From Sphingomonas sp. IW22 (GTDB lineage Bacteria; Pseudomonadota; Alphaproteobacteria; Sphingomonadales; Sphingomonadaceae): a stretch of DNA of 64,000 nt. This document shows positions 35,597 to 45,788 of the stretch, piece after piece. A program made the position numbers and the translations under genes. Below the pieces are notes generated by a model that made no database searches, had not been told where the DNA came from, and worked only from the letters and a program-made list of their open reading frames with translations. The stretch's first letter is position 1, and the number at the start of each line of letters is the position of its first letter. The stretch is from contig NZ_JBGGWB010000001.1 of assembly GCF_041321155.1 (NCBI RefSeq), positions 1,488,001 through 1,552,000 of the forward strand, given 5' to 3'.

Positions 35597-35911
35597 ATGA
35601 CCGATTCCCTTTCGCACGGCACCGTTCATCGGGCGGGCGACGACTTTTGCGCCGCGCTGCAATCGGACGCGGCGCTTCTGGCTTGTTGGGAAGCGCTGTC
35701 GCCGCTCGCCCGTAACGAGTTCATCTGCTGGATCGACGACGCAAAACAGCCCGCCACGCGCCAGCGGCGAATCGAGCGGACCTGCGATGAATTACGCGCC
35801 GGGAAAAAGCGCCCCTTCTGCTGGCCCGGCTGTATCCACCGCACCGACAAGCCGCCCGGCCCGTGGCAACAGGCCGCCCTGATCGACCGCAAACCGCGAT
35901 CGGGGAAATAG
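35597..35911 (+). CDS. YdeI/OmpD-associated-like small protein
   Basis: 104 residues from ATG 35597 (CCGGAG upstream). The segment LARNEFICWIDDAKQPATRQRRIERTCDELRAGKKRPF matches the C-terminal helical domain shared by YdeI/OmpD-associated proteins (split here as LARNEFICWIDDAKQ and TRQRRIERTCDELRAGK). Cysteines occur at CWEAL, CWID, TCDE and FCWPGC. It is about half the length of the two-domain family, so only one domain is present. The role is unknown. Confidence 0.65.
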   Translation: MTDSLSHGTVHRAGDDFCAALQSDAALLACWEALSPLARNEFICWIDDAKQPATRQRRIERTCDELRAGKKRPFCWPGCIHRTDKPPGPWQQAALIDRKPRSGK

Positions 35912-35942
35912 ACGCGCTGTGCGCCCGGTCGGGGGGAAAGGG

Positions 35943-36026
35943 TGGTGCGGGCGGTCGGACTCGAACCGACATGGATTGCTCCGGCGGATTTTGAATCCGC
36001 TGCGTCTACCATTTCGCCACGCCCGC
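35943..36026 (-). tRNA. tRNA-Leu (CAA)
   Basis: 84 bases with encoded CCA. The acceptor GCGGGCG pairs with CGCCCGC, anticodon stem GCGGA with TCCGC, loop TTCAAAA with anticodon CAA (complement of 35991-35993), class II variable arm and T-arm CGGTTCGAGTCCG. It reads TTG leucine codons. Confidence 0.97.
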
Positions 36027-36070
36027 ACGGACAGGGCGGTGGGGCCAATATCCTACCTTGCGCCCGAACG

Positions 36071-37150
36071 CTAGCGGGTCGCTGCATCGCTTTCGATGCG
36101 ACCGTCGGTCAGCGTCAGACGCACCGCTTCCCCCGCCAGTTCGGCGAATAATGCGGGTTCGGTGCCCGTCATCCACACCTGTCCCTTGCCCGCCAGCCGC
36201 GCGAACAGCGCCGCGCGCCGCACCGGGTCCAGATGCGCGGCCACTTCATCCAGCAACAGGACCGGCGGGTGCGGCATGGTCGCGGCGACCAGATCGGCAT
36301 GGGCCAGCACGATCGACAAAAGCAGCGCCTTTTGCTCTCCGGTCGAACACAGGGCGGCGGCTTGATCCTTGGCGCGGTGCGTGACCGACAGGTCGGCGCG
36401 GTGCGGCCCGACCAGCGTCCGCCCCGCCGCTGCATCGCGCGCACGCCCCTGTGCCAGTTCGCGCGTCAGCAAGGCGGCATCGCCCGCCCACCCCTCAAGC
36501 ATCAGCGCCGGGCGGGCAAAGGGGCCGTCGCTCATATCGTCCAGCAGCGCCGACAGCGCCGCCACCGTCCGCCGCCGTGCCGCGTCCAGTGCCACGCCAT
36601 GCTCGACCATCCGCGCCTCGATCGCGGCCAGCCATTGCGGATCGGCGGGCGCATCGTCGGCCAGCAGACGGTTGCGCTCCCGCATCGCCGATTCGTACCG
36701 CGTCGCCTGCGTCGCATGGCCCGGCTCCAGCGCCAGCGTCAGCCGGTCGAGAAACCGCCGCCGCTCCCCCGCCGGTTCGGTGAACAGCCGGTCCATCGCG
36801 GGGGTCAGCCACAATATGGCAAGCCATTCGGCCAGCGCGGTCGCCGGGGCGGCGGCGCCGTTGACGCGCACAAGCCGTCGGTCGGGGGCTTGCGGCTGCA
36901 CGCCCGTTCCCAGCGTCGCATCGCCGATCAAGGTACCCGCCACGCCGAACCCGCCCGGTCCCCCTTGGCGCGCCATCGCGGAAAAGGGCGCGCGGCGCAG
37001 GCCCCGACCCGGCGCCAGCAGCGACACCGCTTCCAATATGTTGGTCTTGCCCGCGCCGTTTTCGCCCGTCAGCGCGACGAAGCCCGGACCGGGTTCGATC
37101 ACTGCGTCACGGTGGTTGCGAAAATCGCTAAGCGCGAGGCGGACGAGCAT
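36071..37150 (-). CDS. recF: DNA replication and repair protein RecF
   Basis: 359 residues. Walker [17 protein letters not shown] near residue 30, the ABC-type signature region [22 protein letters not shown], and Walker [15 protein letters not shown]. The N-terminal [16 protein letters not shown] is typical. RecF loads RecA at single-strand gaps with RecO and RecR. In many bacteria it follows dnaN; here it stands alone and is divergent from a small lipoprotein gene. Confidence 0.95.
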   Translation of the reverse strand: MLVRLALSDFRNHRDAVIEPGPGFVALTGENGAGKTNILEAVSLLAPGRGLRRAPFSAMARQGGPGGFGVAGTLIGDATLGTGVQPQAPDRRLVRVNGAAAPATALAEWLAILWLTPAMDRLFTEPAGERRRFLDRLTLALEPGHATQATRYESAMRERNRLLADDAPADPQWLAAIEARMVEHGVALDAARRRTVAALSALLDDMSDGPFARPALMLEGWAGDAALLTRELAQGRARDAAAGRTLVGPHRADLSVTHRAKDQAAALCSTGEQKALLLSIVLAHADLVAATMPHPPVLLLDEVAAHLDPVRRAALFARLAGKGQVWMTGTEPALFAELAGEAVRLTLTDGRIESDAATR

Positions 37151-37253
37151 CGCACGGCCCTAGCGCCGCTGACCGCCATGCAAAAGCGCCTGATGGCAAC
37201 CTTCGGCCTATCGCGGCGTTGCCCCGGCTCAGAGATATTGATCGAGGTAAGTG

Positions 37254-37598
37254 ATGACGCTCCGACTCGCCCTGCTGCTTGCGCCGCTGACGCTGGCCGC
37301 CGCCTGTTCGCCGCAAACGCCGCAGGAAAAGCAGGCCGAACAGATCCGCGATCAGGCCGATGCACAGGGCGACGCGATCGAGGCCGCCGCCGGCAACGAA
37401 GCGGCGCAGATGGAGGAGCAGGCCGCCAGCCTCGTCAATCAGGCCGGCACCTCGCAAAGCTATGACGCGCAACGCCTTAACGTCCAGGCAGAGGCGCTTC
37501 GCAAGGAAGCCGAACTGGTCAAGGAACAGGCCGAGGCGCGGGCAAAGGCGGTCCGCGATCAGGGCCAGGCACAGGCCAGCGCGCTGCTGGCGCAATAG
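37254..37598 (+). CDS. Small coiled-coil lipoprotein, hypothetical
   Basis: 114 residues from ATG 37254 (GAGG upstream). The lipoprotein signal LLLAPLTLAAACS has its cysteine near residue 18. The mature part is alanine, glutamine and glutamate rich with regular heptads (EKQAEQIRDQADAQGDAIEA, then ALRKEAELVKEQAEARAKAV), a long helical rod. It is probably anchored in the outer or inner membrane facing the periplasm. No known family is recognised. Confidence 0.75.
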   Translation: MTLRLALLLAPLTLAAACSPQTPQEKQAEQIRDQADAQGDAIEAAAGNEAAQMEEQAASLVNQAGTSQSYDAQRLNVQAEALRKEAELVKEQAEARAKAVRDQGQAQASALLAQ

Positions 37599-37646
37599 CC
37601 GGAACGCTTGACACCCCGCCGATCGCCGTTAGGGCCGTCGGCGGGC

Positions 37647-37686
37647 CACGCGGTCCCAACGCCGCGCGTGCTCTCTGTGAGGAGAG
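37647..37686 (+). promoter_or_regulatory. serC leader RNA element with sequestered ribosome site
   Basis: Two adjacent hairpins precede serC. The first pairs CACGCG (37647-37652) with CGCGTG (37665-37670). The second pairs CTCTC (37671-37675) with GAGAG (37682-37686), and its 3' arm is the ribosome site GGAGAG, six bases from the ATG. Position, two-hairpin form and downstream genes fit the serC leader motif described for alphaproteobacteria, whose signal is not established. Opening of the second stem would be needed for translation. Confidence 0.7.
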
Positions 37687-37691
37687 ACTAC

Positions 37692-38849
<1,158 letters not shown>

Positions 38850-38935
38850 CCCTCTCCGTTTCCATTTCCCGCACTGTCATGACGCACCTGGGCGCGGACG
38901 CCCGGCCACGACGGTGAAGCACAAGGTTTCAAATC

Positions 38936-40513
38936 ATGCCCAAGGTCCTGATTTCCGACAAGATGTCCCCCCTCGCCGCCCAGATCTTCCGCGAACGCGG
39001 GGTCGAGGTGGATGAAATCACCGGCAAGACCCCCGAAGAGCTGAAGGCGATCATCGGCCAGTATGACGGCCTGGCGATCCGCTCCTCGACCAAGGTGACG
39101 CCCGAAATCCTCGAACACGCCACCAACCTCAAGGTCATCGGTCGCGCAGGGATCGGCGTCGACAATGTCGACATCCCCGCCGCCTCGGCCAAAGGCGTGG
39201 TGGTCATGAACACCCCGTTCGGCAATTCGATCACCACCGCCGAACATGCCATCGCGCTGATGTTCGCGCTGGCCCGCCAGCTGCCGGAGGCCGATGCCAG
39301 CACCCAGGCGGGCAAGTGGGAAAAGAACCGCTTCATGGGCGTCGAGCTGACCGGCAAGACGCTGGGCCTGATCGGCGCGGGCAATATCGGGTCGATCGTG
39401 GCCGACCGTGCGCTTGGCCTTCGCATGAAGGTCGTCGCCTATGACCCGTTCCTGTCGCCCGATCGCGCCGTTGAGATCGGCGTGGAAAAGGTCGAGCTGG
39501 ACCAGCTGCTGGCGCGCGCCGACTTCATCACGCTGCACACGCCGCTGACCGATCAGACGCGCAACATCCTGTCGGCGGAAAATCTGGCCAAGACCAAGAA
39601 GGGTGTCCGCATCATCAACTGCGCGCGCGGCGGGCTGGTCGATGAATCGGCGCTCAAGGAACTGCTCGACACGGGCCATGTCGCGGGCGCCGCGCTGGAC
39701 GTGTTCGTGACCGAACCGGCCAAGGAACATGCGCTGTTCGGCACCCCCAATTTCGTCGCCACGCCGCACCTGGGCGCCTCGACCAACGAAGCGCAGGTGA
39801 ATGTCGCGCTTCAGGTCGCGGAACAGATGGCCGATTATCTGGTGTCGGGCGGCGTCACCAACGCGCTCAACATGCCCAGCCTGTCGGCAGAGGAAGCACC
39901 CCGTTTGAAGCCCTATATGGCGCTGGCCGAAAAGCTGGGCAGCCTGGTCGGCCAGCTCAGCCACGGCGCCATCCCGCGCGTGTCGGTCCATACCGAAGGC
40001 GCGGCGGCGGAACTGAACCCCAAGCCGATCACCTCCGCCGTGCTGTCGGGTTTCCTGCGCGTCCATTCGGACACGGTGAACATGGTCAACGCCCCCTATC
40101 TCGCCAAGGAACGCGGGATCGAGGTGCGCGAAGTGCGGACCGAGAAGGAAGGCGATTATCACACGCTGGTCCGCGTCTCGGTCAAGACCGATGCGGGTGA
40201 GCGTTCGGTCGCCGGCACGCTGTTCGGCAATCAGGCGCCGCGCCTGATCGAACTGTTCGGCATCAAGGTTGAGGCCGATCTGGCCGGCCACATGCTGTAT
40301 GTCGTGAACGAGGATGCGCCCGGCTTCATCGGCCGCATCGGCACGACGCTGGGCGAAGCGGGCGTCAACATCGGCACGTTCCACCTAGGCCGTCGTGACG
40401 CCGGTGGCGAAGCGGTGCTGCTGCTGTCGGTCGACGAACCCGTGACCGGCGATCTGATCAACAAGGTGCGCGCACTGCCGGGCGTCAAGACGGTGATGGC
40501 GCTTCGCTTCTGA
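38936..40513 (+). CDS. serA: D-3-phosphoglycerate dehydrogenase
   Basis: 525 residues, the long type with an intervening and an ACT domain. NAD loop GLIGAGNIGSIVADRAL, catalytic arginine in NCARGGLVDE, catalytic histidine in ATPHLGASTNEAQ. The C-terminal part (about 315-525) includes the ASB domain and an ACT domain (HMLYVVNEDAPGFIGRIGT) that binds serine for feedback control in related enzymes. It performs the first step of serine synthesis. The ribosome site is weak (AAGG). Confidence 0.96.
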   Translation: MPKVLISDKMSPLAAQIFRERGVEVDEITGKTPEELKAIIGQYDGLAIRSSTKVTPEILEHATNLKVIGRAGIGVDNVDIPAASAKGVVVMNTPFGNSITTAEHAIALMFALARQLPEADASTQAGKWEKNRFMGVELTGKTLGLIGAGNIGSIVADRALGLRMKVVAYDPFLSPDRAVEIGVEKVELDQLLARADFITLHTPLTDQTRNILSAENLAKTKKGVRIINCARGGLVDESALKELLDTGHVAGAALDVFVTEPAKEHALFGTPNFVATPHLGASTNEAQVNVALQVAEQMADYLVSGGVTNALNMPSLSAEEAPRLKPYMALAEKLGSLVGQLSHGAIPRVSVHTEGAAAELNPKPITSAVLSGFLRVHSDTVNMVNAPYLAKERGIEVREVRTEKEGDYHTLVRVSVKTDAGERSVAGTLFGNQAPRLIELFGIKVEADLAGHMLYVVNEDAPGFIGRIGTTLGEAGVNIGTFHLGRRDAGGEAVLLLSVDEPVTGDLINKVRALPGVKTVMALRF

Positions 40514-40532
40514 TGCGGTTAGGAGGCCGGTT

Positions 40533-41627
40533 ATGACCGGCCTCCTGCCCGAAGGGTTCCACGACCGACTGCCCCCCTTTGCCGATGCCGCAACGCGGCT
40601 GGAACGGCGCGTGCTCGATGCCGCGTTCCTCCACGGCTATGAACAGGTCGACCCACCGCTCGTTGAATTCGAAGCCGCGCTGCAACGCCGGCTGAAGGCC
40701 GGGGGCGCGCGTGATTCGGTGCGCTTCGTCGATCCCGCGTCACAGGCGACGCTGGCGATCCGCCCCGACATCACGGCACAGGTGGGCCGCATCGCGGCGA
40801 CGCGCATGGGCCATCATCCGCGCCCGGTGCGCCTGTCCTATGCCGGACCCGTGGTGCGGCTGCGCGCGTCCCAGCTTCGCCCCGAACGCGCCCAGCGCCA
40901 GATCGGCTGTGAGCTGATCGGCCGCGACACCGTCGCCGCCGCCCGCGAAGTCGTCAGCGTCGCGGTAGAGGCGTTGCAGGCGGCGGGCATGACCGGCCTG
41001 TCGATCGACTTCACCCTGCCCGACCTGCTGGCCGAACTGGCGGGCGACCTGCCCGCCGACAGGCTGGCCGCGCTTCGCCAGTCGCTGGACGGTAAGGATG
41101 CGGCGGGCGTCGCCGCCATCGACCCGGCCTTCCTGTCGCTGATCGAAGCCGCCGGCCCCTTTGACGCGGCGCTCGCCCGGCTGCGCGCCAGCGTGCACGG
41201 CCCAGCACTGGCCACGCGGCTGGACGGGCTGGCCGAAATCGCCGCCGCCGTGCCCGCGGACATCGCCATGACGCTGGACCCGACCGAGCGGCACGGTTTC
41301 GAATATCAAAGCTGGCTGGGCTTTTCCCTGTTCCAGGTCGGCGTGCCGGTGGAAGTCGGGCGCGGCGGCACATACACCATCCTGCACGATGACGGCGCCG
41401 AAGAGCCTGCGGTCGGCTTTTCGCTGTTCGCCGACGCGCTGCTCGACGCCGGGGTCGGCCCGGTCGAGCGCCGTCGCCTGTTCGTCCCGGTCGATGCCGA
41501 CCCCGCCGCCGCCGCCGCGCTGCGGGCAGAGGGGTGGGTGACCGTCGCCGCGCTGGAGGAACAGGACAGCCCCGCCGCCCAGCTTTGCACCCATATATTG
41601 ACAGCAGAAGGACCCAAACCGGCATGA
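40533..41627 (+). CDS. hisZ: ATP phosphoribosyltransferase regulatory subunit HisZ
   Basis: 364 residues. A histidyl-tRNA-synthetase-like fold without the tRNA-binding part: LLPEGFHDRLPPFADAATRLE, motif 2 type RLSYAGPVVRLRASQLRPERAQRQIGCELIG (shown by its parts RLSYAGPVVRLR and ERAQRQIGCELIG) and late GGTYTILHDDG. HisZ is required for activity and histidine feedback of the short HisG, which is encoded 8.6 kb away at 49144. The gene follows serA by 19 bases, with TTAGGAGG as ribosome site. Confidence 0.92.
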   Translation: MTGLLPEGFHDRLPPFADAATRLERRVLDAAFLHGYEQVDPPLVEFEAALQRRLKAGGARDSVRFVDPASQATLAIRPDITAQVGRIAATRMGHHPRPVRLSYAGPVVRLRASQLRPERAQRQIGCELIGRDTVAAAREVVSVAVEALQAAGMTGLSIDFTLPDLLAELAGDLPADRLAALRQSLDGKDAAGVAAIDPAFLSLIEAAGPFDAALARLRASVHGPALATRLDGLAEIAAAVPADIAMTLDPTERHGFEYQSWLGFSLFQVGVPVEVGRGGTYTILHDDGAEEPAVGFSLFADALLDAGVGPVERRRLFVPVDADPAAAAALRAEGWVTVAALEEQDSPAAQLCTHILTAEGPKPA

Positions 41628-43096
41628 GCCTCGCCGATCATGGTTGGCGCACCGAACATGCGGGGCGCGCGGCCCTGATCGTCGATGCAGCCGATTACTA
41701 TGTCCACGCCCGGCACGCGATGATGAAGGCGCGTGAGCGTATTTTGCTGATCGGGTGGGATTTCGACACGCGCATCATCCTGGACCGCGGTTTTCCGCGC
41801 GACGGCGCCCCGACCGAACTGGGACCGTTCCTGACCTGGCTGGCCGATTCGCGGCCCGATCTGTGCATCAACATCCTGACGTGGGACGTCGCGGCGGTGA
41901 AGCTGCTGGGGCGCGGCACCACCGCGTTCCGCCTGCTGCGCTGGATGGCGCGGCCCAACATCACCTTCCTGCCCGACGACGCGCACCCCTTTGGCGCCAG
42001 CCATCACCAGAAGATCGTCGTGATCGACGATGCCTTTGCCTTTTGCGGCGGCATCGACATGACCGTATCGCGCTGGGACACGCGTGAGCATCTGGACGAT
42101 GACGAACGGCGGCGGCGGCCCTTTACCGGGCGGCGTTCGATGCCGTGGCACGACGCGTCGATGGCGGTCGATGGCGACGCGGCCAAGGCGCTGGGCGATC
42201 TGGCGCGGCTGCGCTGGGAAATTGCGGGCGGCGCGCCCCTGCCCGAACCGTCGGCGGGCAGCGACCCCTGGCCCGACGGGCTGGAGCCGCAATTCCGCGA
42301 TCTGGACGTCACCATCGCCCGCACGCGCGGTCTGAACGGCGAGGTGGAGGAGCTACGCGAGATCGAGGCGATGTTCGTCGCGATGATCGCCGATGTCCGC
42401 CGCCACGCATATGTCGAGACGCAGTATTTTGCGTCCCGCGCGATTGCGGAGGCGATCTGCAAGCGGCTGGACGAGGATGACGGCCCCGAATTCGTCATCG
42501 TCAATCCAAAGGTCGCCGATGGCTGGCTTGAGGAAGAAGTGATGGGCGCCGCGCGCGCCGAGCTGGTCGACGCGTTGCGTCAGCATCCGAACCATCACCG
42601 CATCCGCATCTATACCCCCGTCACGCATCGCGGCGCCGACATCTATGTCCATGCCAAGGTGATGATCGTCGACGACCGCGTGCTGCGCGTCGGTTCGGCC
42701 AATATGAACAATCGTTCGATGGGCCTCGACAGCGAATGCGATCTGGTGATCGAAGGGACCGACGACGCCATGCGCGCGACCATCGCCGGGCTGCGCGACG
42801 ACCTGTTGGGTGAACATCTGGGCATCGATCCCGGCATTGTCGGCGAAACGCTGACGATGACCGGGTCGCTGATCGAAACGGTGGAGCGGCTGCGCGGATC
42901 GGGCCGCACGCTGATGCCCTTCGACCCGCCGGACAAGGGCACGCTGCAACGCGATCTGGCGCGCAGCCAGGCGCTGGACCCTGAACATCCCGATCAGGCG
43001 TTCGAACCGGCGCAGAATGGCGGACTGGTCAACGGCATCCGTCGCCGGACCCGCCGGATGCGGCGGCGCGTGCGGCGGCGCGTTCGTCGGAATTGA
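41624..43096 (+). CDS. Phospholipase D family protein (two HKD motifs)
   Basis: 490 residues with both catalytic motifs: SHHQKIVVIDDAFAFCGG (H-x-K-x4-D) and VHAKVMIVDDRVLRVGSANMN. No signal peptide or membrane helix is evident, and the C-terminus ends in an arginine-rich stretch (RRMRRRVRRRVRRN) that could bind membrane phosphates or nucleic acid. It resembles the cytoplasmic PLDc/cardiolipin-synthase-like group. Phospholipid is the likely substrate, not certain. ATGA overlap with hisZ. Confidence 0.9.
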   Translation: MSLADHGWRTEHAGRAALIVDAADYYVHARHAMMKARERILLIGWDFDTRIILDRGFPRDGAPTELGPFLTWLADSRPDLCINILTWDVAAVKLLGRGTTAFRLLRWMARPNITFLPDDAHPFGASHHQKIVVIDDAFAFCGGIDMTVSRWDTREHLDDDERRRRPFTGRRSMPWHDASMAVDGDAAKALGDLARLRWEIAGGAPLPEPSAGSDPWPDGLEPQFRDLDVTIARTRGLNGEVEELREIEAMFVAMIADVRRHAYVETQYFASRAIAEAICKRLDEDDGPEFVIVNPKVADGWLEEEVMGAARAELVDALRQHPNHHRIRIYTPVTHRGADIYVHAKVMIVDDRVLRVGSANMNNRSMGLDSECDLVIEGTDDAMRATIAGLRDDLLGEHLGIDPGIVGETLTMTGSLIETVERLRGSGRTLMPFDPPDKGTLQRDLARSQALDPEHPDQAFEPAQNGGLVNGIRRRTRRMRRRVRRRVRRN

Positions 43097-43128
43097 CGCG
43101 CGGGCGCGGCGCCCTAAAGCCACGAATC

Positions 43129-44130
43129 ATGCGCTTCTTTTCCGACAATGCCGCCCCCGCCTGCCCCGCCGTCATGGCCGCGCTGGCCGACGCCAATGTT
43201 CAGGACACCGCCTATGACGGCGATGCGTGGAGCCAGCGGCTGGACGGTGCCTTTTCCGACCTGTTTAGCACCGATGTCGCCGTTTTGTGGGTGCCGACGG
43301 GCACCGCCGCCAATGCCCTTGCGCTCGCTGCCTTGTGCCCGCCGCACGGCGCGGTGCTGTGCCACAGCGAAGCGCACATCCAGGTCGACGAATGCGGCGC
43401 GCCCGAATTCTATACCCACGGGGCCAAGCTGCTGCTGATCGAGGGCGAAGGCGCCAAGCTGACGCCGCAGGCCATCGACGAAACCGCCGCCGCGATTCGC
43501 GACGATGTGCATCAGGTGCAGCCCCACGCCATCAGCATCACCAATGCGACCGAGGCGGGCCGCGTCTATACCCCCGACGAAGTCGCCGCGATCGGCGATG
43601 TCGCGCGCCGCCGCAATCTGGCGCTGCACATGGACGGCGCCCGGTTCGCCAATGCCGTTGCGCATCTGGATTGCGCCCCCGCCGATGTGACGTGGCGCGC
43701 GGGCGTCGATGCGCTCAGCTTCGGCTTCGTCAAAAATGGCGGCATGTCGGCAGAGGCGCTGGTGTTCTTCCGCCCCGATCTGGCCGCCGCCACGCGCTAT
43801 CGCCGCAAGCGCGCGGGGCACCTGCAATCCAAGGGCCGCTATCTGGCCGCCCAGCTGCTGGCGATGCTGGACGGCGATGTATGGCTGGCAAATGCCCGCG
43901 CCGCCAATGCCGGGGCCGCGCTGATCGCCCAGGCAGCGGGCGACCGCCTGACCGGCCCGGTTCAGGCGAACGAGGTGTTCGTGTCGCTGACCGCCGAAGA
44001 AGCCGCCCGGCTTCGCGCGGCGGGCTTCGACTTTTACGACTGGGGACCGGGGCAGGCGCGGTTCGTGACCGCATGGGATCAGGGCGCCGACATCGTCCGC
44101 CCGCTGGCCCAAGCGATCGCCGCACTGTGA
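43129..44130 (+). CDS. ltaE: Low-specificity L-threonine aldolase
   Basis: 333 residues, PLP fold-I. FFSDNAAPACPAVMAAL at the start, VPTGTAANALAL, substrate region HMDGARFANAVAHL and the PLP lysine in LSFGFVKNGGMSAEAL. It cleaves threonine or allo-threonine to glycine and acetaldehyde. Start ATG 43129 gives the normal N-terminus. GTGA overlap with the following transporter gene raises the possibility of an amino-acid related substrate for that transporter, which is only inference. Confidence 0.9.
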   Translation: MRFFSDNAAPACPAVMAALADANVQDTAYDGDAWSQRLDGAFSDLFSTDVAVLWVPTGTAANALALAALCPPHGAVLCHSEAHIQVDECGAPEFYTHGAKLLLIEGEGAKLTPQAIDETAAAIRDDVHQVQPHAISITNATEAGRVYTPDEVAAIGDVARRRNLALHMDGARFANAVAHLDCAPADVTWRAGVDALSFGFVKNGGMSAEALVFFRPDLAAATRYRRKRAGHLQSKGRYLAAQLLAMLDGDVWLANARAANAGAALIAQAAGDRLTGPVQANEVFVSLTAEEAARLRAAGFDFYDWGPGQARFVTAWDQGADIVRPLAQAIAAL

Positions 44131-45050
44131 GCGAAGCCGCGGCGCAGCCTCCGCAATCCACCCGGCTGGCGGTGCTGATCCCGTTCGGCATCGTCACCCT
44201 GATCTGGGGTTCGACCTGGATCGTCATCACCGGACAGCTGGGACAGGTGCCGCCAAGCTGGTCGGTCGCTTATCGCTTTGCCATTGGCGGCGCGGCGATG
44301 CTGGGCTGGGCGCTGTTCAAGCGTGTGCCGCTCCGCCTCGACGCGCGGGGCATGGGCTTTGCGGCCGCGCTGGGGATGATGCAGTTCGTCCTGAACTTCA
44401 ATTTCGTCTACCGCGCCGAAATCTATGTGACGTCGGGGCTGGTGGCGGTGGTGTTCGCGCTGTTGCTGGTGCCCAATGCGCTGCTAGGGCGCATCTTTCT
44501 GGGGCAAAGGCTGGGGCGGCAATTGCTGGTCGGCTCCGCCATCGCAATGGCGGGCATCGCCATGCTGTTCATCCACGAAGCGCGTGTCGATCCGGGCAGC
44601 ACTTCGCGCGTTCTGACCGGCATCGCCATCACGCTGATGGGTGTGTGTTCGGCATCGGTCGCCAATGTGATGCAGGGGACGCAGACCGCGCGCGCCTATC
44701 CCATGGCGACGATGCTGGGTTGGGCGATGCTGTTCGGGGCCGCCATCGACGCGCTGTTCGCATGGGTAACGACCGGCCCGCCACGCTTTGACTTCAGCCT
44801 GAGTTACGTCGCGGGGCTGCTCTATCTGGGGCTGGCGGCATCGGCGCTGGCCTTCACCCTGTATTTCGGGGTGATCCGCGTGATCGGCCCGGCCAAGGCC
44901 GCCTATTCGGGCGTGCTGGTGCCGGTGATCGCGATGGCGCTGTCGACGGTGTTTGAGGGTTATCGCTGGTCCGCGCTGGCCGCCATCGGCGCGCTGCTGG
45001 CGATGACCGGGCTGGTCATTGCGTTAAGGGCACGCAGGCCCAACCGGTAA
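44127..45050 (+). CDS. EamA/DMT-family transporter
   Basis: 307 residues from GTG 44127 with ten predicted membrane helices in two EamA repeats: FGIVTLIWGSTWIVITGQLG opening the first and GLLYLGLAASALAFTLYFGVI in the second, followed by VLVPVIAMALSTVFEGYRW. Export of metabolites or amino acids is usual for the family; the substrate is unknown. Its last 91 bases overlap the 3' end of the convergent epimerase gene. Confidence 0.87.
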   Translation: MSEAAAQPPQSTRLAVLIPFGIVTLIWGSTWIVITGQLGQVPPSWSVAYRFAIGGAAMLGWALFKRVPLRLDARGMGFAAALGMMQFVLNFNFVYRAEIYVTSGLVAVVFALLLVPNALLGRIFLGQRLGRQLLVGSAIAMAGIAMLFIHEARVDPGSTSRVLTGIAITLMGVCSASVANVMQGTQTARAYPMATMLGWAMLFGAAIDALFAWVTTGPPRFDFSLSYVAGLLYLGLAASALAFTLYFGVIRVIGPAKAAYSGVLVPVIAMALSTVFEGYRWSALAAIGALLAMTGLVIALRARRPNR

Positions 45051-45787
45051 TCGGCAAAGACCGGGCGCCAGTTCAGCACGCGCCGCGCCCTGCCGTTTGC
45101 CACCCGGCGGTTTTCGGCATGAAACGCCCGCGCCGCCGGGCTGAGCGCCTCAATCGGCACGATGGGCGGCGGCGGCAGGTTCAGCAGCCGCGCGGCAAAC
45201 GTCACCACATCGTCCTGCGCGCACGGGAAATCGTCGGCCAGGTTATACGCACCCGCCGGCGCATCCAGCCCCGCGACCACGCCCGCCGCCAGATCGTGCA
45301 CATGGATGCGGCTGAACACCTGTCCGGCGATACCGGTGCGATGTGCCTCCCCGGCCGCCACACGCTCCAGCGGGGACCGATCGGGACCATAGATGCCGGG
45401 CAGGCGAAACACCCGCGCACCCCGCGCCAGCCACGCCGCATCCGCCGCGTTGCGCCCTTCGCGCCGCCCGCGAATGGGCGCGCTTTCGTCCACCCATCCG
45501 CCACCCGCATCGCCGTAAACCCCCGTGGAGGACAGATAGGACAGGCGCGCCCTGCCCAGCATGTCGCCATAAGCGTTCAGCACCGGGTCGCCCTCCGCCC
45601 CCGGCGGGACGCTGGACAGGATGTGCGTCGCCTCCCGCGCCTCGAACGCAACACGCTCGGCATCGTCGAAGCGGATCGTGTCATCGCGCCCGTCGCGCGT
45701 CGTCGCGGCGATGCGCCATCCATGCGGGGCCAGCCGCGCCGCGATCACCCGTGCGCTATAGCCATATCCGAAGATCAGCAGCCGCAC
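44960..45787 (-). CDS. NAD(P)-dependent epimerase/SDR family protein (YeeZ-like)
   Basis: 275 residues. Dinucleotide loop LLIFGYGYSARVIAARL (G-x-G-x-x-A type) and the catalytic region SYLSSTGVYGDAGGGWVDES, with LPGIYGPDRSPLERV after it. It fits the extended-SDR YeeZ-like group of unknown substrate. Its C-terminal coding end overlaps the transporter gene by 91 bases tail to tail. The last 20 residues (MTSPVIASSAPMAASADQR) are low-complexity and sit in the overlap, so the protein may have been extended by loss of an earlier stop. Confidence 0.8.
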   Translation of the reverse strand: MRLLIFGYGYSARVIAARLAPHGWRIAATTRDGRDDTIRFDDAERVAFEAREATHILSSVPPGAEGDPVLNAYGDMLGRARLSYLSSTGVYGDAGGGWVDESAPIRGRREGRNAADAAWLARGARVFRLPGIYGPDRSPLERVAAGEAHRTGIAGQVFSRIHVHDLAAGVVAGLDAPAGAYNLADDFPCAQDDVVTFAARLLNLPPPPIVPIEALSPAARAFHAENRRVANGRARRVLNWRPVFADYRLGLRALNAMTSPVIASSAPMAASADQR

Positions 45788-45788
45788 G

